A stretch of DNA of 34,962 nucleotides from Hypsibius dujardini (taxonomy: Eukaryota; Tardigrada; Eutardigrada; Parachela; Hypsibiidae): positions 1 through 34,962 of the forward strand of contig LRSR01007818.1 in NCBI GenBank assembly GCA_001579985.1, in the 5' to 3' direction. Positions 8,987 to 15,923 of the stretch are shown in pieces. A program made the translations under genes and the position numbers. The notes under the pieces are model-generated. The model made no database searches. It was not told the origin of the DNA and saw nothing but the letters and a program-made list of their open reading frames with translations. Positions within the stretch are counted from its first letter, which is position 1. The number at the start of each line of letters is the position of its first letter.

Positions 8987-11315
8987 TGACTGATATACTG
9001 ACAGACACTCAAGCAGACCGACATTGCTATAATGCATAGGCAGGCAGAGAGTGGTAGAATTCCTTCTATAGAACGTTACAAATTTGTATATTTTACATAA
9101 CTTTATTCCTGCAGGCCATCAGCGAATTCGACATGTTCAAGGATGGTGATCGGGTTCTTGTTTGTCTATCGGGCGGGAAGGACTCCTTGTCTCTGCTACA
9201 TGCACTGAAGCAGTATCAATTCTTCGCAAGGTCGCAGGTACAATACTAACATGTCTTACGCTGATAAGGGTTGTATTGATAAGTCTTGTTACGATTTTAT
9301 CACATAGACCTTAACGGTGTTTAATTTTTTGAAGGGAATTAATTTGGAACTGGGTGCTGTGACGGTTGATCCGGGTGCCTCGTCATATGATCCCAGTCCG
9401 TTGAAGCCTTACCTGAAAAGTCTCGGTGTCCCTTATTTTTATGAAGAACAAAGTACGTGGCTCGTAACTTATCGGCTTAACAGAGCCTCTGCCTATGATA
9501 TCTTCTCTGTCTGTCTGTCTGTCTGTCTGTCTGCCTGCCTGCTTGTCTGTCTGTCTGTCTGCCTGCTTGCCTGCCTGCCTGTCTGCCTGCCTGCCTGCCT
9601 ACCTGTCTGTCGGTCTGTCTCTGACCGTATGTCTGCCTAGTTGTCTCCGCGTGTCCTTATGCATGTCAGGTTATCTTGCGTTCGTCGGTATTGGTCTTGA
9701 TTTCGCGAAACTAACGCATCCACGTGTTTGCAGACATTATGGAGCAGGCAATGGCCTTAAAAGACGTTCACTCCATCTGCAGCTTCTGCAGTCGCATGAA
9801 ACGCGGCCGTCTTTACTCGTGTGCCCGAAGGGAGGGCTACAACGTCTTGGCCTTCGGTCAACACCTGGACGATCTCTGCGAAAGGTGCTGTATTATTTTA
9901 GTCGCACTCCTTATTGTGATCGAACTGCTTTATTGTCATTCTTTGATTTTGATTTTAGCTTCATGATGTCGACGTTTCACAATGGCCGTCTGCGAACCAT
10001 GAAGGCTTGCTACAGTGTGGTACGCAATGTTTTTTACAAAGAGTCGGATTTTGACGTGTGTTAAAATATAACTAACGTATTTAAATTTACCTATCGCAGC
10101 CAGATTTAGTTCTTATTTATTTATTTATTTATTTAATATCATCTGATAATTTGAATTTATATTAGAATTGCAGGAAAAATAATCTGTATTCTAAAATGCT
10201 AATTAATTATCTTTAATGTATTTAAATTCACCTATCGGAGCTATATTTGTTTCTATTTATTTATTTAATTAATTATTAGGAAGATTTGATTGTACAAATA
10301 AAATCCGGAAAAATAATCAGCACCCTTAAATATTAATCAAATATGTTAAAGGAATTTATCATTATCTATCGCAGCTTTACTTTTTCTGGGGGGAGGGCTC
10401 CGGATACGACCATAATCTCCCCATACGACTGTTATTGTTAATTAGTTATTTGGTTTTTTTCCCATAAAAAAAAATGTGCAGTCACCAGACAAAAAAGCAT
10501 TAGGTTTGACGAAGATTACTCGTTTCGGCATTTTTCGTTTAATAACTCTGCCGTCATGCGGAAACAATTGACCCGCATTGGTTCGATCCTGTTGTCTGCA
10601 TAATCACTGGTCTAGAGTTTGATTGTGAAGCAGACGGTCTCCTCGATCTGGATTTCAACTTCGAAGAGGAAATAACAAGATCAACTGCCATCTTCCTTAA
10701 TGCCAACATTTTAATTGGTAGAACTACCTCCAAAAACAAATATTTTTTGGGAAAATCAATTGTGTGTTGAGATTATAATCGTATATCTAAAAGTAGTACG
10801 AGGAGTAAATATTAATTAAAATCGTCGTACGACGAGACGATTGGTCGCGAATGTCGTGAGCCCTTACCTTTATTTTATTTATTTGCCTGACTTCCCGTTA
10901 AAAGTTGGATTTCTGCATTTCTATACAGTAAATGTATTCTCTTTCTCTTTCATCCACACAGGTGGAAGGTGATCTTCGATTCGTCCGGCCGCTGGTGTAC
11001 GTCCGCGAGAAGGACACCCGTCGGTTCGCGGAGAGTCGGCATCTCCCGGTGGTGGCGGAGAACTGTCCCGCCTGCTTCACCGCACCCAAGGAGCGTTTTC
11101 GGGTGAAGCAGGTGCTGGCCTCGCAGGAGCTGATCTACCCCGGGCTGTACGATTCCCTCAAAACGGCCATGCGACCGCTGATGGCCATTCGGACGGCCGG
11201 CGGGGAGAATCACATTGCGGAAGTGCCGAGGCTGTTAGATGAGCTTTACCGGTCAAAGGGCTTGACGAAAGGTGCCGGCGATGCTGGCCATTTGGATGAA
11301 GAGCAAGGTTTTTAA
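4489..11315 (+). CDS. Cysteine desulfurase-like / TtcA-like PP-loop fusion
   Basis: Eleven exons: 4489-4800, 5487-5691, 5941-6187, 6337-6742, 7196-7525, 8261-8938, 9115-9237, 9335-9452, 9734-9884, 9959-10019 and 10962-11315. All phases agree and total 2,985 nt (994 residues). Residues ~40-560 are a class V aminotransferase/cysteine desulfurase domain. D256 and SVHK lysine K291 bind PLP. The RAGCAC motif places the persulfide cysteine at C439 (SufS/CsdA equivalent RTGHHC), within the GCxCAGPY signature of a bacterial class V subfamily. Residues ~500-570 match that subfamily's C-terminal helix ([11 protein letters not shown]). A Ser/Gly-rich linker follows (~655-720). Residues 727-994 match E. 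coli TtcA throughout: SGGKDS at 745-750, C822SFC825 with [26 protein letters not shown]912PAC915 and YPG. In TtcA the desulfurase product is used by an Fe-S PP-loop enzyme to make 2-thiocytidine at tRNA position 32. Here both activities appear fused. Substrate and compartment are inferred; no targeting peptide is evident. Confidence 0.9.
4922..5000. repeat. ~27-bp tandem repeat, three copies
   Basis: In intron 1 of the fusion gene a unit reading roughly TTAATTGATTGGCCGATTGA plus GGGCCC is repeated three times in a row from about 4922 to 5000, with only one or two differences between copies. Its start overlaps the end of the reading frame that runs past the exon 1 donor. Confidence 0.9.
5724..5910. 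repeat. (TCTG)n array in intron 2 of the fusion gene
   Basis: About fifteen near-perfect TCTG units begin some 40 bp after the donor at 5692, after a T-rich stretch. They decay into degenerate TCTA/TCCA units up to about 5900, just before the exon 3 acceptor at 5940. The array fills most of this 249-bp intron. Confidence 0.95.
6228..6300. repeat. (GACA)n array in intron 3 of the fusion gene
   Basis: Perfect gaca units at about 6228-6270 pass into degenerate agcagacaagcag units. The array lies within a 149-bp intron, about 40 bp after the donor at 6188. It is the reverse complement of the array in the preceding intron. Confidence 0.95.
6743..7195. other. Intron 4 of the fusion gene, no other feature
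   Basis: This 453-bp AT-rich intron lies between exons 4 and 5. It holds loosely repeated phrases of the type TTTAAATTCCAATxxxTTAAxAGATT (around 6895, 6995 and 7070) that suggest an old short tandem duplication. No open frame or structured element is visible. Confidence 0.6.
7534..7775. repeat. Foldback (MITE-like) element in intron 5
   Basis: The left arm (7534-7600) reads ATCAACGAGAAGATTGAG, TACACTAGAGG and GGGGCGGAGCAGGGG. A second, direct copy of most of it follows at 7622-7680. The right arm (7709-7775) is the inverse complement: GCCCCCTGCCCCGCCCC, then GTGTACTCAATCTTG and TCGTTGAT. The transcript could fold into a long hairpin. The element begins only 8 bp after the donor at 7526. No transposase is encoded, so it would be non-autonomous. 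The arms have diverged at several positions, so it is not very recent. Confidence 0.85.
7776..8260. other. Rest of intron 5, AT-rich, no feature seen
   Basis: AT-rich sequence lies between the foldback element and the exon 6 acceptor (CATCCAG at 8254-8260). Reading frames on either strand here are short and show no protein-like composition. Confidence 0.6.
8953..8990. repeat. (GACA)n array next to the exon 6 donor
   Basis: Nine or so gaca units start 14 bp after the donor GTGAGT at 8939, in the intron between the linker exon and the first PP-loop exon. Degenerate copies continue to about 9025. Confidence 0.95.
9507..9640. repeat. (TCTG/CCTG)n array in intron 8 of the fusion gene
   Basis: Alternating TCTG and CCTG units fill the middle of the intron between exons 8 and 9 and fade into degenerate units by about 9640. 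The long cysteine/leucine/valine frames across it are an artefact of the repeat. Confidence 0.95.
10076..10376. repeat. ~139-bp imperfect tandem repeat in intron 10
   Basis: Three diverged copies of a unit beginning GTATTTAAATTYACCTATCG begin near 10076, 10215 and 10350. The first two contain a (TTTA)n stretch and an AAAAATAATC motif at matching positions; the third is truncated. The repeat lies in the 942-bp intron before the last exon of the fusion gene. Confidence 0.7.
10377..10961. other. 3' part of intron 10, nothing identified
   Basis: A G-run and A-run near 10388 and 10470 are followed by mixed sequence to the exon 11 acceptor (ACACAG at 10956-10961). A minus-strand frame at 10554-10739 shows no recognisable domain. 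Confidence 0.5.
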
Positions 11316-12737
11316 ATGAGCTCGTTAAAAATTCGAGGATGAAGATATCGAACTTTCATTAAACCGTTCAGGTTTTTTAATATTTATCCCTGAGCCTTGT
11401 TTGATAGTTTTATTAATGGTACATATCGAATGTCTATCGAATTGCCTTGACGAATTTATGCATGTCTGGTACGATGTGAGTCAAATCCTTCCGTGTAGCT
11501 CACACTCAAATCCGATGTCCAATCTCGTCGTGATATTCTTGATCGACTCGACGCTTTCGTGATACGTTTCGCCTCCTGACATGATAGTCGCCTGAGTATG
11601 TAATTCCGTACCTGCATAGTATATATCGCGTCCAGTAAGCAAGAGGATGTCTGGCACGCCGAACGCCGCACCGTGCACGCCTATCTCTGGCCGTATGCTC
11701 CCGTCTAGTGGAAAAAATATGATGACGGCTGCCGACGGTACGAATTTCTTCCTTTGAGGGAATTAAACTGTAAGATCCTCGCTGATCTATGTTTATAATG
11801 TTATCGTCACAGAACGAAGCACACTGAGGTTACATAATAATAATGAGTATATAAAGTCTGCTGAAACTAGAAAAGTGACACGTGATACTAGTAACCATCT
11901 TCAATAGGCGGGGTATTACAATAATACTCGTTTATTCAAATTATTGCCACCGTGCTGAGTACTGCGAACATGGATTATTTACACTGTGCTTGGCATGGAC
12001 GAGGACTGCTCAAAGTGAAAAAGTGCTTCACCGCTGTTTCGGAACCATTGATAAACAACCCCAATCCACAAGGAACGCTGAGTATATTTTGAAACAAACA
12101 GTCCAATGCGATGTGCAGAAAGACAAGACTCGCTACATAAATGCAGTTACACCTGTTCGTTTGTGGCAACCAAAGCATTACACTTTCGCGTGAGAAATTA
12201 AAGACGCTTTTGTATGACGTCTTGCAGCACAAACATCTGGGCACTTCATTACGGTGGGAAGGGACACTGCTACGGGTCATGTAGTCACTTAGGAGATGAC
12301 CCTTATCCACAACTAGTAAACTCTCTCTTTTTGGATTGAATAAGTCGATTTCCAGGATGTTTTCGAGGGTGATACAAAACAAATTAATACACACAGTGAT
12401 ATTTTCTTGGTGGCATCGCTTCGTATGAAAATCCCTACTGTAACTTACGTCGGCCACTAGTTCATTCGTGCCAGCAAGAATGATCTCAGTTACGGTGGCG
12501 TTAATTTATTGATGTGAAATCCGTACACTCATCAAACAATTATAACGAAGAAAACCGAGAATTGCAGGATGTTGGAGGCAGAAAAGTTCGAATAATTTAT
12601 AGTCAGTTCGCGCTTTATGTGTCTAATCTACTTGTAGTCTTAATGCCCTCTAAGGAGTCCAAACTCCAGGATCAACTACAGTACACAGCCAGTGCAAGTA
12701 AAAGTAAAACTACAGTTTACATATCTGAAGATTATAA
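11316..12737. other. Convergent intergenic region, possible relic exon
   Basis: This stretch lies between the stop of the fusion gene and the stop of the minus-strand V-ATPase gene. An ATTAAA at about 11369 may be a polyadenylation signal for the fusion gene. A minus-strand frame from about 11757 to 11481 stays open for about 92 codons. It reads like a folded segment (for example FFPLDGSIRPEIGVHGAAFG and LLLTGRDIYYAGTELH), but I recognise no family and see no clear partner exon. A minus-strand frame at 12457-11975 is cysteine- and leucine-rich and unconvincing. Nothing else is seen. Confidence 0.3.
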
Positions 12738-14389
12738 TTAAGCCGTCTCCGGTGGCGGTGGTTGTTCTTCAGTGAAAAAATTCCCCACTTCGGTGGTACT
12801 GATAGCAGCGGTTGCCGGCGACGGTGGACCGTCAGCCGCCACCTCCACTTCCGTCGCCTGTGAAATCTCCGACGGGACCCTCTGCGTGGGTGGATCCACC
12901 GCCGACAGGACCGTTCGCAGGTCCATCGACGAGGTCAGCTTCTCCGGGGACGGAGGAGGTTTCACGGCGGTCGCCAACGCCAAACTCGCCCGTCTTACCT
13001 CCTGATGACGGTGCGCGTCGGTCGGGACCGCCGCCATCGTTCCCATCCGTTGGCGTTGCTTCTTCTCCGCCGCGCCGTGGCCCTTCACGTATGCTTCCTT
13101 GAGGACGCGTTCTAGTCGTTTCTTCACCTGGACCTTCTTCCGGCGAAAGAACTCTTCTCGCTCCTCCTCGTCGAGCTCGCTGATGATATAGTGGACGGTC
13201 CGTTCGAGGCGCGGTACGACGACGTTCTCGATGCCGTTGATGCGGCGGTTGGTCGTGTCGTACATGTTGTCGATGGCCTTCATGGCGTACCTCACGACCG
13301 CCTGCTGGAGGAGCAGCTCCAGCGCGTGTGCAAACGCCGCCCGACAGACGGACAAGTGCTCCGCTCCGCGACTAAAAACGGCAGGGAAAATTACACTCTG
13401 TGCGTACAGTAAGCGACAGAATTTAATCTAATGGAGGGTCCCGGAAATGGGCAAAAGGGGCAGGGCAGGGGTAATACTTGAACAATCAACCAATCAACCA
13501 GCGGAGCTCCGAAGCAACCGGAGTTTAGTTGATTGGTTGATTGTTCAATTATTAATTATTTTACTAGCTAAAACTTTTAGTTTAGCTTTTACTCAACTAC
13601 AAAACGTCAAGAAGTTAGTGTTCTATCTGGCAGCGGGCGTTAAGGGGTTAAGACACATTGATGATTACAATGAAAATTGAATAATTGATTATTGAATAAT
13701 AAAATAAAACAAAATTTCAATGTGAAATACCTTGCAATATCTTTGCCGTTATTTTGATCTTAATTTAAAGCATTTCGAAGAATCGCCATTTTTACATTGA
13801 AAATCAAGCAAAACGGAATATTCCGGTGTTTTCGTAACTTTGAAATTTCGTAAAAAAAAGGTTCTCCGAGAGTCGCCGATGAAATAAAGTCATTTTTACA
13901 TCATCATTAATGTTGAACTAATTAAGGAAAAAAATGGAGATGTTTTGAAATCCATCTCTGAAAATCGGTTCAAGTGCGGAACGGTATAGCTGCGTAGCCT
14001 CACCTTAATCCCACCATATTAGTCCGGTTGATCGCGTCCGCGTCGACCTCCATCTCGAAGATGAGCAGCCGAACTCCCGCGATATTGTCAAAGTGCGTGG
14101 CCAGGGAGACCTTGGAGCGCGCGGAGAGGCTCTCCAGGATTTGGATGTTCTGGTTGCCGGCGATGAATTGCGCCTCGGCGACAGTGATGCGGGCCTGCTT
14201 CATGCAGAGCGTCGTCTCAAGGATGATCCTTAGGGCCTTGGTCGAGCTGGCGCGGTAGTGGAAGGCCAACGCGTCGGCGCGCTTCTTCAGCAGAGACACT
14301 CCCTTGAGGGAAGCGTTGAGGCGTTGCCGCATGTTCTGCAGCGCCAGCCGGGAAGGATAGACGTTGATACGGTCCTTATTGTCGCCCAT
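12738..14389 (-). CDS. ATP6V1D-like: V-type ATPase subunit D, divergent with long C-tail
   Basis: Two exons on the minus strand, 14389-14004 and 13371-12738, join in phase 2 and encode 339 residues. The product matches the central-stalk subunit D (V1 sector), which rotates inside the catalytic A3B3 ring. Visible family motifs are DRINVYPSRLAL near the N-terminus, LLKKRADAL, NIAGVRLLIFE and GLSRGAEHL across the junction. Further on are TNRRINGIENVVVPRLERT and ISELDEEEREEFFRRKKVQ. The N- and C-terminal coiled-coil helices are therefore present. The animal protein is usually near 247 residues. Here about 90 extra residues, rich in Ala, Pro, Thr and Glu, follow the last conserved helix. Several usually conserved positions in the middle differ, such as the run of Ala/Gln/Arg in place of the usual central segment. 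I chose the ATG at 14389 because it gives the family's usual start; an in-frame ATG at 14407 would add six residues. It could be a tissue-specific paralogue. Confidence 0.9.
13436..13546. repeat. Foldback element in the V-ATPase D intron
   Basis: A GC-rich block (13436-13471: CCGGAAATGGGCAAAAGGGG then CAGGGCAGGGG) resembles the element at 7534-7775. It is followed by a perfect 20-bp inverted repeat, TTGAACAATCAACCAATCAA (from about 13478) and its complement ending near 13546, with a loop of about 30 bp. The GGTTGATTGTTC phrase is shared with the copy in the fusion gene. Confidence 0.8.
13547..14003. other. Rest of the V-ATPase D intron
   Basis: AT-rich intron sequence with no frame or repeat I can support, ending (in the gene sense, beginning) at the donor GTGAGG at 14003. 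Confidence 0.5.
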
Positions 14390-14860
14390 TGTTTTGAGCA
14401 GGCCCAATCAGAGGCAAATTGTTATCTGTATATTAACATGTTTAGAGATAACAGGTCGATCGATTAAGTACAGATCGATTTTTTTACATATATATAGAAT
14501 ATATGTTATGCCCATATGTTCGTATGGGTAATTCAAGTTGATTCCTAGACCTGGAGGGAGTTGGTGGTTCCTTGACAACAATTGTCATTGAGAAATTACA
14601 TGGAGCGAAGCGAGCGATTAATTGTGGTAACACCGATGCTACTTTCACAGGTGTTCGCCAGATTTGGAGAGATCGCGGAAGGGAATCCAGTTACGCCTAT
14701 TGTCAGCGGTCTAGTGGACACCCTTCTAACATGACGGGAACCCATAACTGTGAGATCAGCTTGCTTTTGAGGCGTGGTCTAGTGAATAAACAACCCGTGC
14801 ATCGGTCCGTCTGATTGTTCATCCGTTTCATAACGTGTCCGTTATAATGTTCTTCTGTCC
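14390..14860. other. Upstream region of the V-ATPase D gene
   Basis: This should hold the V-ATPase D promoter. A TATA-like stretch (TATATATAGAATATATG) lies at about 14487-14503, roughly 100 bp upstream of the start codon. Short plus-strand frames show no protein-like features. Confidence 0.35.
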
Positions 14861-15410
14861 ATTTGTCTATCAGTCTGTCAGCCCGGTTCTCATTGCGTCC
14901 GTTCCTTGGTAAATCTCATCGTGATGTCCGTATGTTCGGCTTATCATGTGCCAACTTGTCTGTCCGTCAACAAGTCTATCCATCTGTAAAGCCGATCTTG
15001 TGCCTTCCGTCTGTTGGCCTAGCCGTATGCCAGCTTGTCCGTCCGTTAGCCCGGTCTTCCGTCCGTCCGTTCTATGGTAAATCGCACCCGATGTCGTCTG
15101 ACTTACTATACGCCAGTTTGTTTGTCCGTCAGTCGTCAGTCAGTCTGTCTGTCTCTTTAGCCTACCGTGTACCTTTGGTCTTTAAGGCTTATTCTATGCG
15201 AGCCAGCTTGTCCGTCCGTCTGTCCGTCCGTACGTCCGTCATTTATTTCGGCTGTTACATCCAAATACACGTCTTTCTGTCAGGTATTCCTGCTGACTAT
15301 CTGGCTGACCCGATTACTGACTGGCGCGTTCTGTTCATCCAACCTTCAGTTCGTCCATCCGTCTATCCGGTCGTCTGTGTGACCGTCCGTCGACCTGTAC
15401 GTTCAGGTAG
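14860..15410. repeat. Degenerate higher-order repeat, ~85-bp unit of TCYG motifs
   Basis: The region is made of degenerate GTCC/GTCT tetramers arranged in a longer period. The phrase GYGCCARYTTGTYYGTCCGT recurs near 14946, 15025, 15112 and 15199. The phrase TGGTAAATCKCA recurs near 14910 and 15074. This gives a unit near 85 bp and a dimer near 165-170 bp. A 191-codon plus-strand frame spans it, but its composition follows the repeat, so I do not call a gene. Confidence 0.7.
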
Positions 15411-15780
15411 GCAGCATCAGATATCAAGATCGAAGTAAAATGTAAAAAATCGGCGGTTCATTTTGTCCCCTCGATGCGCGAGTTGGGGCCAAATTGCCCA
15501 AGTACTCTCTGACAGTACAGGACTGTTAGAATACACAGGACAGGGGACCGTTAAAATTATATCAGTCTATTCTCTAGTATGATCTTTGACGAGCTGCCGA
15601 TGTGTCACAAGTAGTGTGCAAAGTGTTTTACATTAATTATATTGATGTGCCTCACTCAAACCGCGACCAGCGCAAACGTCCGTCCTACGACTGGACAAGC
15701 TATTAGTAGAAGAGAGGCTTTTTAGAGGGTCTCGTTCTTATAACGAAATGAAGTTTGGGAAAATAAAAGCTAAGCAATCC
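15411..15780. other. Unassigned intergenic sequence
   Basis: No supported frame, RNA gene or repeat was found between the satellite-like block and the ACCCTGTGGT array. Confidence 0.4.
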
Positions 15781-15811
15781 GACCTCTGGGGTATGTGGCC
15801 TGAGGCACCTG

Positions 15812-15887
15812 ACCCTGTGTACCCTGTTACCCTGTGGTACCCTGTGGTACTGTGGTACCCTGGGGAACCCTGGGGTACCCTGTGGTA
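15812..15887. repeat. ~10-bp tandem repeat ACCCTGTGGT
   Basis: Seven or so imperfect copies of ACCCTGTGGT/ACCCTGGGGT lie just downstream of the stop of the minus-strand mucin-like gene, probably in its 3' untranslated or flanking region. Confidence 0.9.
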
Positions 15888-15923
15888 TGACTTGTTGCCG
15901 ATCATCGGAGTCGGATAATGCGA

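Noticed and set aside
9495-10064. 189-codon plus-strand frame beginning in Cys/Leu/Val repeats
   Set aside because: The start lies in the TCTG array, and it then crosses exon 9 of the fusion gene in a different frame from the TtcA-like reading.
4489-11315. Bacterial contamination as the source of the desulfurase-TtcA sequence
   Set aside because: The reading frame is interrupted by ten phase-consistent GT-AG introns containing the same repeats as the neighbouring animal-type genes.
11975-12457. 160-codon minus-strand frame, Cys- and Leu-rich
   Set aside because: No recognisable domain; the codon pattern is not biased like neighbouring exons. Its upstream GTAAGT at 12439 region has only a very short open stretch before it, so no exon could be supported.
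12772-13102. Plus-strand Pro/Ser/Thr-rich frames over the V-ATPase D second exon
   Set aside because: They are antisense shadows of the GC-rich coding exon.
14863-15438. 191-codon plus-strand open frame, Ser/Val/Arg/Leu-rich
   Set aside because: It follows the GTCC/GTCT repeat exactly, has no splice context and its composition is explained by the tetramer repeat.
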